A stretch of 64,000 bases of DNA, taken from the NCBI RefSeq assembly GCF_030295935.1, contig NZ_AP027362.1, forward strand, positions 1,488,001 to 1,552,000, read 5' to 3'. Of the stretch, positions 26,714 through 36,516 are shown piece by piece; within the stretch, counting starts at the first letter, position 1, and each line of letters opens with the position of its first letter. The notes under the pieces are model-generated. The model made no database searches, was not told the DNA's origin, and worked only from the letters and a program-made list of their open reading frames with translations. Both the position numbers and the translations under genes were made by a program. This DNA is from Thalassotalea piscium. GTDB lineage: Bacteria; Pseudomonadota; Gammaproteobacteria; Enterobacterales; Alteromonadaceae.

Positions 26714-29374
26714 ATGGCAAAATCTCTGGTTATCGTCGAGTCGCCAGCAAAAGCAAAGACAATTAATAAGTATCTTGGTAAAGATTTCATTGTTAAATCA
26801 AGTGTCGGACATGTGCGCGATCTCCCAACGTCAAGTAATGGGAAAAAGGTAGCGTCTAAAAGCCCTGCAGAAGTTCGTAAAATGGCGCCTGAGGCTAAAG
26901 CTAAATACAAAGCAAAGCGGGACAAGTTAGCGCTTGTTAATCGTATGGGTATTGATCCTGAGAAAGACTGGGAAGCTCAATATCAAATATTACCTGGCAA
27001 AGAAAAAGTAGTTACTGAATTACAGAAACTGGCAGAAAATGCAGACACTGTTTATCTCGCAACCGATTTGGATCGCGAGGGAGAAGCGATTGCTTGGCAC
27101 TTAAAAGAAATAATAGGCGGCAATGACGACAAGTTTAAACGCGTTGTGTTTAATGAAATAACTGAAAATGCGATACAACAGGCTTTTTCAACGCCAGGTG
27201 AGTTGAATATGCCTGGTGTAAATGCACAACAAGCGCGCCGCTTTTTAGACAGAGTGGTTGGCTTTATGGTGAGCCCGCTATTATGGAAGAAAGTTGCAAG
27301 AGGCTTATCTGCAGGTCGAGTTCAATCTGTTGCAGTTAAACTGGTTGTTGAGCGTGAACATGAAATTAAAGCGTTTGATCCTAAAGAGTTTTGGGAAGTA
27401 AATGCTGACACACTGACACAAGCTGAACAGCCTTTTGAATTAGCCGTAACTCATCATAATGGTACAGTTTTCAAACCGACTAATGAGAAAGACACTCAGC
27501 AAGCGTTAGAGAAATTAAAAGATGCTGCGTATAAAGTAAGCAATAGAGAGGATAAACCGTCTAAAAGTACACCCTCTGCACCGTTTATTACCTCAACATT
27601 ACAGCAAGCGGCGAGTACTCGTTTAGGCTTTGGTGTTAAACGTACTATGGGCTTAGCACAACGACTTTATGAAGCTGGTCATATTACGTATATGCGAACC
27701 GACTCAACTAACTTGAGTAAAGATGCGGTTGAAATGTGTCGTGAATATATTGGTAAAAACTTCGGTGAAAATTACTTACCTGAAAAAGCGAAAGTTTATG
27801 GCAGTAAATCTAATGCACAAGAGGCGCATGAGGCTATACGTCCGTCAAACGTTAAATTAGAAGCTGCTTTACTCACTGATATGGAAGCAGATTGTAAAAA
27901 GCTTTACGATCTAATTTGGCGTCAGTTTGTTGCCTGTCAAATGACAGCTGCACGCTATACCGTATCTACAATCACAGTGTCTGCTAATGGATTTGATCTT
28001 AAAGCAAAAGGACGTGTAATGCAGTTTGATGGTTGGACGAGTGTTCATCCGCAGTTATCGAAAAATGATAACGACAAACATTTACCCGATTTAGCGATTG
28101 GCGAGCCGTTAACCTTGGTTAAGTTAAACCCTTCGCAGCACTTTACTAAACCCCCTGCACGTTTTGGTGAAGCTTCTTTGGTAAAAGAATTAGAGAAACG
28201 CTCAATTGGACGCCCTTCAACTTATGCTTCAATCATTTCAACTATTCAAGATAGGGGTTATGTCCGTTTGGAGAAGAAACGTTTTTATGCTGAAAAAATG
28301 GGTGAAATAGTTACCAATAGTCTTTCAGGCAGCTTTGAAAACTTAATGAGTTATAACTTTACTGCAGAGATGGAGCAAGAGCTTGACGAAATTGCAGAAG
28401 GTAAAATTAACTGGAAAGATGTATTAAATCAGTTTTATAAAAACTTTACTACACAGCTTACATTAGCTGACCAGCCTGTTGAAGAAGGCGGGATGAAAAC
28501 CAACGAACCTGTTGTTACAGATATCGACTGTCCTACTTGCGGACGAAAAATGGGTATTAGAACAGCGTCTACTGGGGTGTTTTTAGGTTGTTCAGGTTAT
28601 GCATTACCACCCAAAGAGCGTTGTACCACAACAATGAACTTAACACCTGGCGAAGAAGCCGTCAGTGTTTTATCTGATGATCAAGAAACTGAAGCATTAC
28701 GGGCAATGCAACGTTGTAACAAATGTGGCACTGCAATGGACAGTTACTTGATTGATGAAACTCGCAAATTACATGTGTGTGGTAACAATCCTGAATGTGA
28801 CGGTGTTGAACTTGAAAAAGGCACATTTAAAATTAAAGGCTATGATGGTCCTGTACTTGAATGTGACCGTTGTCAGGCAGATATGGAATTGAAAAATGGA
28901 CGTTTTGGTAAGTATTTTGACTGCACTAACAGTGAGTGTAAAAATACACGTAAGCTATTAGCCAGTGGTGAAGCGGCTCCACCTAAGGAGGATCCGGTTC
29001 ATTTACCTGAATTAGCGTGCGAAAAATCTGATGCTTATTTTGTGCTAAGAGATGGCGCTGCGGGTATCTTTTTGGCGGCGAATACCTTTCCTCGCTCTCG
29101 TGAAACTCGTGCACCTAAAGTGTCAGAACTTCAGCACTTTAGAGACAGAATTTCAGAGAAATTCTATTATTTAGCTGATGCGCCTGTTCAAGATCCTGAT
29201 GGTAACCCTGCGATAGTTCGTTATAGTCGTAAAAATAAATCACAATATGTGATGACAGAAGTTGAAGGTAAAGCAACGGGATGGACTGCGACTTATCAAG
29301 ATGGCAAGTGGGTAGAAACTTTACCTGTAAAAAAATCGCCAAAGAAAAAAGCTGCAGTTAAAAAGAAAAAATAA
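26714..29374 (+). CDS. topA: TopA, DNA topoisomerase I
   Basis: Type IA topoisomerase that relaxes negative supercoils. The TOPRIM domain starts [13 protein letters not shown] (Glu9) with the acidic motif ATDLDREGE (Asp118, Asp120, Glu122). The active-site Tyr326 is in [14 protein letters not shown], followed by [12 protein letters not shown]-terminal zinc ribbons are visible as [18 protein letters not shown] and CDRCQADME, then a Lys-rich tail ([14 protein letters not shown]). At 886 residues it resembles E. coli TopA (865). Start ATG 26714. It is a single-gene unit with its own terminator. Confidence 0.97.
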   Translation: MAKSLVIVESPAKAKTINKYLGKDFIVKSSVGHVRDLPTSSNGKKVASKSPAEVRKMAPEAKAKYKAKRDKLALVNRMGIDPEKDWEAQYQILPGKEKVVTELQKLAENADTVYLATDLDREGEAIAWHLKEIIGGNDDKFKRVVFNEITENAIQQAFSTPGELNMPGVNAQQARRFLDRVVGFMVSPLLWKKVARGLSAGRVQSVAVKLVVEREHEIKAFDPKEFWEVNADTLTQAEQPFELAVTHHNGTVFKPTNEKDTQQALEKLKDAAYKVSNREDKPSKSTPSAPFITSTLQQAASTRLGFGVKRTMGLAQRLYEAGHITYMRTDSTNLSKDAVEMCREYIGKNFGENYLPEKAKVYGSKSNAQEAHEAIRPSNVKLEAALLTDMEADCKKLYDLIWRQFVACQMTAARYTVSTITVSANGFDLKAKGRVMQFDGWTSVHPQLSKNDNDKHLPDLAIGEPLTLVKLNPSQHFTKPPARFGEASLVKELEKRSIGRPSTYASIISTIQDRGYVRLEKKRFYAEKMGEIVTNSLSGSFENLMSYNFTAEMEQELDEIAEGKINWKDVLNQFYKNFTTQLTLADQPVEEGGMKTNEPVVTDIDCPTCGRKMGIRTASTGVFLGCSGYALPPKERCTTTMNLTPGEEAVSVLSDDQETEALRAMQRCNKCGTAMDSYLIDETRKLHVCGNNPECDGVELEKGTFKIKGYDGPVLECDRCQADMELKNGRFGKYFDCTNSECKNTRKLLASGEAAPPKEDPVHLPELACEKSDAYFVLRDGAAGIFLAANTFPRSRETRAPKVSELQHFRDRISEKFYYLADAPVQDPDGNPAIVRYSRKNKSQYVMTEVEGKATGWTATYQDGKWVETLPVKKSPKKKAAVKKKK

Positions 29375-29395
29375 AGTTAAGCGTATTAACTTTAT

Positions 29396-29429
29396 AAAGT
29401 GCCACTTACATATTAAGTGGCACTTTTTT
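29396..29429 (+). terminator. topA terminator
   Basis: The 12-bp stem AAGTGCCACTTA / TAAGTGGCACTT with a five-base loop is followed by a T run, about 20 bases after the topA stop. Confidence 0.93.
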
Positions 29430-29662
29430 ATTTCTTTTCAATTGGTATTAATTATCCTCTTATGAAATTAGATAATTATTGACATTAATTCCAATGTCAT
29501 TGAAACTCGCGTTAATTCGTTATAAATGAACTGCGTTAGTGTGCTTGCCTGTTGCAGCTAGTGTGATCTGATACCCGTTTCATCAATAAGGTTAACAATT
29601 TAATACGTCGAAAAAGCAATTAATAGCATGGTGTTTTTAATCACTTGTTGTTCAGGACAATT

Positions 29663-29824
29663 ATACCAACCTCACTAACTATGTGATCATTTCTACTGGC
29701 TAAAACAGTCAACAACTGCGTTATTTATTTTATAATTAGAACAACTAGTTATGAAAATAAATGCCTTGTATTTGACTATTTTCACTGCGTATAAAATAGA
29801 GCACTTAATTAATGAAACTGGTAT
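29663..29824. repeat. ATACCA-family inverted-repeat element, uninterrupted copy
   Basis: A 162-base non-coding element with imperfect terminal inverted repeats (ATACCAAC...GTGATCA and their complement with ACTGGTAT). It is the uninterrupted reference copy for the shorter element at 1-70 and for the element at 35690-35989, which carries an insertion at the TTAATTAATG site near its right end. Confidence 0.78.
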
Positions 29825-29939
29825 TATGCTCTAGCATTGTCCACTTAAGCTTTATCCTTGTAGCGATAATAATTAAATAACGTAGTAGTTGTTTATAGTA
29901 GCCAGTAGAATGCGTATAAATACACCTGTTGAATTTTTT

Positions 29940-29967
29940 AAACCGCAGCTACTATCTGCGGTTTTTT
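29940..29967 (+). terminator. Terminator hairpin without an assigned gene, upstream of the EamA gene
   Basis: The perfect stem AAACCGCAG / CTGCGGTTT around CTACTAT is followed by T6. No ORF precedes it within 500 bases on the plus strand. It lies 49 bases before the EamA start, so it could be a leader attenuator, the end of a small RNA starting between about 29830 and 29900, or a second terminator for topA read-through. The 29830-29940 stretch has no clear coding potential. Confidence 0.7.
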
Positions 29968-30015
29968 AGTTTGTCTACGTCCAAGTTAAGCTAATCGTAT
30001 TGTTAAGGATATAGA

Positions 30016-30909
30016 ATGTCTGTACCAGTCGCCTATTTAGCTGTTGTGCTAATTTGGTCAACAACCCCTTTGGGTATTGTCTGGAGTAGTGAAACAGTTG
30101 CACCAACACTTGCAGTGTTGCTACGCATGATTATCGCACTTGTGCCAGGCTGGCTTATTTTAAAGTTGTTTAAAATAGAACTCCCATGGCATCGACAAGC
30201 CTTTACTTTATATTGTTATTCTGGGATTGGAATATTTGGCGGAATGCTATTTTCATATTTAGCAGCAAGTTATATCTCATCTGGGCTTATGTCCTTAATT
30301 TTTGGAATTTCCCCTATATTATCGGGTGTTCTGTCAAAATATATTTTATCAGATGAGCCGCTATCGATAGCTAAACGTAGTGCTTTAGTAGTGGCTTTAC
30401 TGGGCTTAGCATGTGTTTGTTATGATAAAATTTCACTAGGCGATCAAGCGTATATTGGCGTAATTCTTATTTTAATTGCAGTATTTTTCTTTAGCTTTAG
30501 TGGTGTTTTGGTTAAAAGTGTTACTGTAAAAATTAACCCTATGGCGACAACTGTTGGCGCGTTAATTATTGCGATCCCTTTATTTTTCCTTACTTGGTTT
30601 TTTATTGACGGTACTTTACCTTATGAGCAATGGAGTCAGCGATCGATATTGAGTATTGTTTATTTAGGCATTATTGGTTCGTTAATTGGTTTTATTGCTT
30701 ACTTTTATGTGTTACAAAAACTAAAAGCGAGTACGGTTGCATTGATCACTATGATCACACCTGTTATTGCACTTTGGATAGGCTTAGTACTTAATAACGA
30801 GCTCATAAGTGTAAACCTTATTATTGGAGCATTATTTATCATTAGCGGGTTAGGTATTTATCAATGGGGTGAATGGCTATATAAGCGGATAACAATAAAA
30901 CATAATTAA
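30016..30909 (+). CDS. EamA/DMT-family transporter
   Basis: 297-residue inner-membrane protein with about ten hydrophobic helices arranged as two EamA repeats (about residues 5-135 and 148-285), typical of drug/metabolite exporters such as RhaT/YdcZ-like carriers. AYLAVVLIWSTTPLGIVWSSE is the usual first helix, and STVALITMITPVIALWIG belongs to the last repeat. The substrate is unknown. The downstream acetyltransferase gene starts 12 bases later, so the two are likely one transcript. Confidence 0.86.
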   Translation: MSVPVAYLAVVLIWSTTPLGIVWSSETVAPTLAVLLRMIIALVPGWLILKLFKIELPWHRQAFTLYCYSGIGIFGGMLFSYLAASYISSGLMSLIFGISPILSGVLSKYILSDEPLSIAKRSALVVALLGLACVCYDKISLGDQAYIGVILILIAVFFFSFSGVLVKSVTVKINPMATTVGALIIAIPLFFLTWFFIDGTLPYEQWSQRSILSIVYLGIIGSLIGFIAYFYVLQKLKASTVALITMITPVIALWIGLVLNNELISVNLIIGALFIISGLGIYQWGEWLYKRITIKHN

Positions 30910-30921
30910 TTTTACAATATT

Positions 30922-31362
30922 ATGAAAGCAGAAATTAGTTTTAAACGTGCAACTACTGAAGATAAAGGATTCTTACTTGAATTAAGAAAGTTATCAATGG
31001 GGCAGCATTTAGCAGCAGCCGGGATTAATTTATCTGATGACGAGCACTTACAGCGGATAAATGAGTTTTTTCAAGAGTCATTTGTTATTCAATATAATGG
31101 CAAAAGTATTGGTGTGGTTAAGTTAGGCCTATTGCCTGATCGTTTACATATTAGACAACTACAAATACTGCCTGAATTCCATAACGGTGGCATTGGTAGT
31201 AAAGTGGTTACTCTAGTGAAGCAAAAAGCATCGGAGCGATTATTACCTGTTACTTTAAATGTCTTGCTAAAAAACCCTGCTAAGCGCTTATACGATCGTG
31301 AGGGATTTATTGTAGAAGGGCAGAGTGATTTAGAATATAAAATGCGTTGGCAACCTAGTTAG
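30922..31362 (+). CDS. GNAT-family N-acetyltransferase
   Basis: 146 residues with the GNAT acetyl-CoA loop region LQILPEFHNGGIGSKVVTLV (motif A; the Q/RxxGxG loop appears as HNGGIG) and a C-terminal NPAKRLYDREGFIVEG, typical of the family's beta6-beta7 region. The acceptor is unknown. It follows the EamA exporter gene after 12 bases, a pairing often seen for resistance or detoxification, but that is inference. Confidence 0.83.
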   Translation: MKAEISFKRATTEDKGFLLELRKLSMGQHLAAAGINLSDDEHLQRINEFFQESFVIQYNGKSIGVVKLGLLPDRLHIRQLQILPEFHNGGIGSKVVTLVKQKASERLLPVTLNVLLKNPAKRLYDREGFIVEGQSDLEYKMRWQPS

Positions 31363-31398
31363 CGCTACTAAAAGCGGCAAATGCCGGTTTTAGTAGCG
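31363..31398. terminator. Long palindrome between convergent genes
   Basis: CGCTACTAAAA and TTTTAGTAGCG enclose GCGGCAAATGCCG, which itself pairs, giving a 15-bp or longer stem. It lies between the GNAT gene and the convergent M28 gene and probably ends both transcripts, although there is no long T run outside the stem. Confidence 0.7.
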
Positions 31399-31409
31399 GA
31401 TAAAGAATA

Positions 31410-32744
31410 TTAAAATATTTTACCGTGACCTTTTACCGTATTTACATCAATACGTGTTGGTGTAATTGAACCATCTACTAAGCCTTGTGTAGCAATTGCA
31501 AGGTTCTCAATTACTTGGTGCATAGAGTTAAGATCTAAACTGTTAATATCATCAGATACTTGATGATAAAACTTATCTTTATCTAATTGTGTACTACTAA
31601 AGCTATGGGCAGGTACGCCTAAACGCGCCAAGGTTGCATTATCTGAGCGGTAAAATAACTTCTGCTCTGGGTAAGGGTCTTGATAAATTTTACCTTGTTT
31701 ATTTTTCAAGTATTGATTGAGTATTTCACCTAAATTTGAACGCTCCATACCTGTCATCCAAACCTGGCCAGCACCAAACTTTGAAGGTTTACCTATCATT
31801 TCAATATTGATCATTGCAGTGATTGAATTAGGATCTATTTGTTCTGAGAAATAACGAGAGCCAAAGCCACCTATTTCTTCCGCTGTAAATGCAGCAAAGA
31901 CTAGACTACGGCTGTTATTGCCTTGTTTTGCATAGTGTTGCGCTAAATTTATCACTGCCGCTGTGCCAGAGGCATCATCATCTGCGCCATTGTAAATAGT
32001 ATCACCTTCACCATCTTTACTGCCTAAGTGATCATAGTGGCCTGAAAATAAGATGTTTTCTTCAGCTTTTGTATTGCCTTTCAATACACCGACAACATTG
32101 GTTAGTGCTTGCTTGGTAATACTGGTTTTGGCACTAACATTAATGTTGTTAACTTCAGTTTCATCGGTAAGTATAATAACTACAGCACCTTGATGATCTA
32201 TATTTAGCTTGTTTAAACCACGTGCAAAGTAGCCTTGGTAACCTTTAAATATCTTACTGTGAGCGGTGTTCAATAAAACCAAATGCTTACCGCCGGTTTG
32301 GTTTATTTCACCAATTGTGGCACGAAAATTACCATCTTCATCAACTACATGGGTGGTAAAATCTTGTGGGTTTTGCCAGTCGATATTAGCAATGGTGCTT
32401 GCCATTGCACTGTTTGCTTGACTAATATCACTGCCATTAAGCGTCACTTGTATGGCTAACGGCTTTATGTTCATCACAGTAAAGCTTTGTTTAAAACCTG
32501 TTGAACCGGCTAAAGGAGTTAAGCCAATGTCTTTAAAACGTTTGCTGATGTAATCGGCGGCTTGGTCTATTTCAGCAGTAAAGTTACCGCGGCCTTTTAG
32601 TTCGTCGCTCGCTAAGTAAGTAACATCTGTTGTCATTTGAGCTAATGAGATATTACTGGCTGTGGCTGTATTTAAAGTAAAGGGCAATACAAGTGCCATT
32701 GCTAGATAGGAAGTTTTATTAGTAAATTTCATAACGTATTTCAT
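31410..32744 (-). CDS. Exported M28-family zinc aminopeptidase
   Basis: 444-residue peptidase with a cleavable signal peptide (hydrophobic core about 12-25, ATASN cleavage region). The co-catalytic zinc motifs are SGHYDHLGS, NGADDDASGTAAVINLA, FTAEEIGGFGSRYF (general-base Glu), MINIEMIG, and a late His in GVPAHSFSSTQLD. A PA-like insert lies at about 110-200. It is likely periplasmic or secreted and releases N-terminal residues from peptides. ATG 32744 and the in-frame ATG four codons on are both possible starts. Confidence 0.87.
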   Translation of the reverse strand: MKYVMKFTNKTSYLAMALVLPFTLNTATASNISLAQMTTDVTYLASDELKGRGNFTAEIDQAADYISKRFKDIGLTPLAGSTGFKQSFTVMNIKPLAIQVTLNGSDISQANSAMASTIANIDWQNPQDFTTHVVDEDGNFRATIGEINQTGGKHLVLLNTAHSKIFKGYQGYFARGLNKLNIDHQGAVVIILTDETEVNNINVSAKTSITKQALTNVVGVLKGNTKAEENILFSGHYDHLGSKDGEGDTIYNGADDDASGTAAVINLAQHYAKQGNNSRSLVFAAFTAEEIGGFGSRYFSEQIDPNSITAMINIEMIGKPSKFGAGQVWMTGMERSNLGEILNQYLKNKQGKIYQDPYPEQKLFYRSDNATLARLGVPAHSFSSTQLDKDKFYHQVSDDINSLDLNSMHQVIENLAIATQGLVDGSITPTRIDVNTVKGHGKIF

Positions 32745-32858
32745 TAATTTTTAGTGTGGTTACTATTGAAGAAAATACTGTTTTTTGCAAGTTTTTCAAC
32801 GAGAAATACGGCTAATAACATGTTGAGAAGGTAGTTTACCTAAATTTGGGTTAGTTTC

Positions 32859-33392
32859 TTACTGGAGTTGCTCTATCTCAATTAATAAAGAATGCTCATT
32901 ATTACTCAACCACAATTGTCCATCTTGAATACTGCATTGAAACTCCATTGTTCTACTGATCCATGTTGTTAATTCTTGAAGTATTTTATAATCAAATTTA
33001 TAAATAGATAAATTACTGTAATTAGAAAGTTTATTTTTGTTCTGGTTAAACCACACGTCATTACTATGTGTATAGCAATAAAGGTTTACGCGCCTAGCTT
33101 TGTTACAGGCTTTTTTGATACGTTTTTCGTCTGGTTGCCCAAGCTCAATCCATAAATTAATTTGGTCTGAGTAGTCAATGTGCCAAATTACGGCTTCGTC
33201 TTCATCGCTTAGGCCTTTGCCAAAGGCTAAGTCAGGCTGTGCATTTAAAATATAGGCAATAACACGGGTCATTAGCCTTAAATCTGTTTCTGATGGATGC
33301 TGAGCTAAAGTTAACGATATAGTGTCGTAATAGTTACGATCCATATCTGATAAGTGAATAGTTGCTTTGTTTATTGTAGATTTTAGCGCCAT
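32859..33392 (-). CDS. yaeQ: YaeQ family protein
   Basis: 177 residues matching E. coli YaeQ along its length: MALKSTINKATIHLSDMDRN, LAQHPSETDLRLMTRVIAY, LWIELGQPDEKRIKKACNKA and the C-terminal IQDGQLWLS. The fold is related to PD-(D/E)xK nucleases; YaeQ from some species suppresses loss of the RfaH antiterminator, but the molecular function is unsettled. It is a single minus-strand gene. Confidence 0.92.
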   Translation of the reverse strand: MALKSTINKATIHLSDMDRNYYDTISLTLAQHPSETDLRLMTRVIAYILNAQPDLAFGKGLSDEDEAVIWHIDYSDQINLWIELGQPDEKRIKKACNKARRVNLYCYTHSNDVWFNQNKNKLSNYSNLSIYKFDYKILQELTTWISRTMEFQCSIQDGQLWLSNNEHSLLIEIEQLQ

Positions 33393-33581
33393 AAATTACT
33401 GCATGTGATAAAAATCAGCCATATAATAATGTTTTTATAATTCAATTGGTATCTGTTATTTAAGTAATTATTGATATACATAAAAGCGGTTTTGCTCGAT
33501 TAAGCAAGTGTTAAATATACTTTTTGCGGTTTCTTGGGTAATATTCGCGCCACTTATTTTTCATTATGTTGTAAGTTGTTC

Positions 33582-35687
33582 ATGTTTTTTTTATTGCTGA
33601 TCTTTATTGGTGCATTTTTACTTTTTCAAGTTCAACCCCTTATTGCTAAAGTTATTTTACCATATTTTGGCGGAGGGGCTTCTGTGTGGACAGCTTGCTT
33701 GCTATTTTTTCAAGCCTTATTATTACTCGGCTACTTTTATGCACATAAACTCTCTCAGCTTAAGCAAATAAAAACACAGTTTATTATTCATACCTTACTA
33801 CTTACTGCGAGCTTGTTTGCATTACCTATTGGTTTGTCAGAGATAAGCTTAATGTCTGTTGATTCAAATTCTTTTATTAATCAACAACCTCTTAGTGCTA
33901 TTTTACTTCAGTTAACTTTTGCGGTTGGGCTACCATATTTTCTATTATCGAGTACTGGCCCTTTAGTACAGAGATGGATAACGTTTGTTAAACAAGACAA
34001 ACTGCCTTATCAACTTTATTCATTGTCAAACTTTGCCTCTTTACTTGCATTAGTCTCATTCCCTTTTTTATTTGAACCATTAATAGCTGCAAGCACACAA
34101 TCTTGGCTTTGGTCAGCAACTTATTGTATTTACGTAGCCGTATTTGGTCGTGTTATGTATGAATTGTATGTGCAGCTAAAAGCTAAAGGTGCATTACTAC
34201 GCATAAAAACAGGTGCTGATGAAACCGGGCTAGGTATAACCATTCCACTTCAATTAATTTGGGCTGCGCTAGCGTGTGTTGGTGTGATATTGTTGGTGGC
34301 TACAACTAATGCAATGACACAGAACGTTCCACCTGTGCCTTTTTTATGGGTATTACCGTTATGCCTTTATTTACTTACTTTTATTATTAGTTTTCATAGC
34401 CCTAAATGGTATGTAAGAGTTTATTTTTTTACGTTATTTAGCTTGTCGGCATTACTAGCTATTTTTATGTTTTTTATCGGATCTCAGTTTGACATAGTTT
34501 CTCAAATAGTGATTTATTCTTGTATTTTATTTACTGCTTGTATGATTTGTCATGGCGAATTAGCTCGTTTAAAACCTAATGCTAATGGCTTAACAAAATT
34601 TTATTTTTTAGTGTCGTTAGGTGGCTTTTTAGGGAGCCTTTTTGTCGCTTTTGTAGCTCAAAACGTGTTTGTTCAATTTCTTGAGTTTCCGTTAGCCATA
34701 CTTAGCGTGTTTATATTATTTGTGTTCGCTAGCTTAATATCATCCACAAAGAAATCAGGTTTAACTGTTGTAAGCCTAACGTGTTTTATCGTATTTTCAG
34801 GTGTATTTATTTATGTTAATCAACTTTACGTTAAAACAGATATTTATAGTGCTCGTAATTTTTATGGAGTACTCAGTGTAAAAGACGTTGAGGTAAACGG
34901 TGAAGTAGAGCGCAGGTTAATTGATGGTACTACTTCTCATGGTACACAGTCCTTAACGCCTGAAAACCGTTATGTACCTCTGAGTTATTATCGTGATAAA
35001 ACGGGTATTGCTATCGCATTTTCACAGTTACGATTATTTAAACAAGTAGAATCAACCTTACCGAGTCAGTTAAACGTTGGTTTAATTGGTTTAGGCGCTG
35101 GCACTTTAGCTGCTTATGGTAAAACAGGGGATAACTTCCAGTTTTTTGAATTAAACCCTGCTGTTATTTCTTCAGCTCAAGAATACTTTACTTATTTAAA
35201 AGATTCGCCTGCAAATATCGATATTATTCAGGGTGACGCGCGTGTATCGCTGAAAAATATGCTCGCAAAGCAAAATAAAAGTCATAACGACTTTAAAGCA
35301 GGTATAGAGCGTTTTGATTTATTAGTTGTTGATGCATTTTCAGGTGATAGTATTCCGCAGCATTTATTAACATTAGAATCTGTTAATTTATATTTTGAAC
35401 ATTTAAATGATTTTGGTGTTTTAGCGGTACATGTGTCAAATAGTCATTTAAATTTATTACCATTAATGAGAGGCTTGGCAAATAAACAAGGCAGTACTAT
35501 TCGTTATTTTCATAGTGCAGCAGACAAGTCACACCAGCATGATACACAATGGGTTTTATTAAGCCGTAATGAAAAGCTAATGGAACAGACACTGATAAAG
35601 GCTTATCAAAGTACGTGGCCTGATGATGTTGAGTATGAGGTGTTGTGGACTGACAATAATAGTAGTTTATTGTCTGTGTTGAAATAA
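33582..35687 (+). CDS. Membrane protein fused to a spermidine-synthase-like domain
   Basis: About 701 residues. Roughly the first 420 are hydrophobic with about ten or more membrane helices (FFLLLIFIGAFLLFQVQPLIAK opens the first two conserved helices, then GGGASVWTACLLFFQ). The last third is a SAM-type Rossmann domain like spermidine synthase: VGLIGLGAGTLAAYG (nucleotide loop), FFELNPAV, IIQGDARVSL and LLVVDAFSGDSIPQHLL. Such fused proteins are widespread, and their substrate is not established. ATG 33582 fits family members that begin at the first helix; a TTG at 33534 in the same frame would add 16 residues. Neither has a strong ribosome-binding site. Confidence 0.82.
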   Translation: MFFLLLIFIGAFLLFQVQPLIAKVILPYFGGGASVWTACLLFFQALLLLGYFYAHKLSQLKQIKTQFIIHTLLLTASLFALPIGLSEISLMSVDSNSFINQQPLSAILLQLTFAVGLPYFLLSSTGPLVQRWITFVKQDKLPYQLYSLSNFASLLALVSFPFLFEPLIAASTQSWLWSATYCIYVAVFGRVMYELYVQLKAKGALLRIKTGADETGLGITIPLQLIWAALACVGVILLVATTNAMTQNVPPVPFLWVLPLCLYLLTFIISFHSPKWYVRVYFFTLFSLSALLAIFMFFIGSQFDIVSQIVIYSCILFTACMICHGELARLKPNANGLTKFYFLVSLGGFLGSLFVAFVAQNVFVQFLEFPLAILSVFILFVFASLISSTKKSGLTVVSLTCFIVFSGVFIYVNQLYVKTDIYSARNFYGVLSVKDVEVNGEVERRLIDGTTSHGTQSLTPENRYVPLSYYRDKTGIAIAFSQLRLFKQVESTLPSQLNVGLIGLGAGTLAAYGKTGDNFQFFELNPAVISSAQEYFTYLKDSPANIDIIQGDARVSLKNMLAKQNKSHNDFKAGIERFDLLVVDAFSGDSIPQHLLTLESVNLYFEHLNDFGVLAVHVSNSHLNLLPLMRGLANKQGSTIRYFHSAADKSHQHDTQWVLLSRNEKLMEQTLIKAYQSTWPDDVEYEVLWTDNNSSLLSVLK

Positions 35688-35689
35688 TT

Positions 35690-35989
35690 ATACCAATATC
35701 ACTAACTAAGTGACCATTCATACTGACAAACCAAATCAACCGCCGTGTTATTTTTTAATTAAAACAAATAGTTATGAAGGTTGGTGCCTTGTGTTTGATC
35801 GTTTTTATTGCGTGTAAAGTAGATCATTTAACTAGGGCGTGTTGTTCTTTCGAGTATAATTTTTGTACGAATCAAACATGATTTAATTGAGGCGTAGCGA
35901 ATAAAGTGTAGTTCAGCCTTGTATAAACACCAAATAAATCGCTGCAAAAATGTACAGTAAAGATCAACACGCCCTAATGAAACTGGTAT
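35690..35989. repeat. ATACCA-family element interrupted by a MITE
   Basis: The left arm (35690-35834) and last 15 bases (35975-35989) align with the uninterrupted copy at 29663-29824; a 140-bp MITE sits inside, at the TTAA-TTAATG position. It directly follows the spermidine-synthase-like gene and holds no coding sequence. The remaining 35990-36083 is featureless. Confidence 0.8.
35835..35974. mobile_element. MITE-like element, short form, nested, with TA duplication
   Basis: 140 bp with terminal inverted repeats GGGCGTGTTG / CAACACGCCC and TA on each side. Comparing with the empty site at 29805-29824 shows a single TA in the target before insertion and two after, so the duplication is the 2-bp TA. 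It aligns with both ends of the 358-bp element at 8311-8668 but lacks the middle 218 bases. Confidence 0.85.
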
Positions 35990-36083
35990 TATCTTTATAC
36001 GTAGATGTTAAAAGGTAGAAATAAGGAAGCGATACTTCCTTATTTTGGCTGTAAAACAAGGTAAACTGGACACAGTTTATGTA

Positions 36084-36503
36084 TTACCACGTACCAGTGT
36101 TCTCCATTGAAAGCCATGGTTCTTGTGGAGGGAGTGGTTTATCTTTTTGCAGTAACTCAACAGATATTCCGTCTGGAGATTTAACAAATGCCATATGCCC
36201 ACAACGAGGAGGTCGGTTAATGGTTACACCAGAGTCCATTAACTTTTGGCATAACTGATAAATATCGTCGACTTGAAACGCTATATGACCAAAACTTCTA
36301 CCCGCTTCGTATGACTCACTAGTATCCCAATTATGAGTCAATTCAATTTCAGGCTCACCTGGCGCGGTTGCTAAATAAATAAGCGTAAATTTACCCGCAG
36401 GTACACCTTTTCGTTTAGTTTCCACTAAACCGAGTAAATTTGAATAAAAGTGTAATGACGCGTCAACATCTTTCACACGAACCATAGTATGTAAAAATTT
36501 CAT
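36084..36503 (-). CDS. gloA: GloA, glyoxalase I (lactoylglutathione lyase)
   Basis: 139-residue VOC-fold enzyme converting the methylglyoxal-glutathione hemithioacetal to S-lactoylglutathione. Metal ligands of the class are visible: His in KFLHTMVRVKD, Glu in PEIELTHNW, His in FGHIAFQVDD, and Glu in GISVELLQKD. NLLGLVETKRKG and PPRCGHMAFVKSPDG are typical. GAGGATAACAA precedes the ATG. A 313-bp inverted-repeat element ends only 13 bases before the start codon, so the native promoter has been replaced or moved. Confidence 0.93.
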   Translation of the reverse strand: MKFLHTMVRVKDVDASLHFYSNLLGLVETKRKGVPAGKFTLIYLATAPGEPEIELTHNWDTSESYEAGRSFGHIAFQVDDIYQLCQKLMDSGVTINRPPRCGHMAFVKSPDGISVELLQKDKPLPPQEPWLSMENTGTW

Positions 36504-36516
36504 TTGTTATCCTCTA

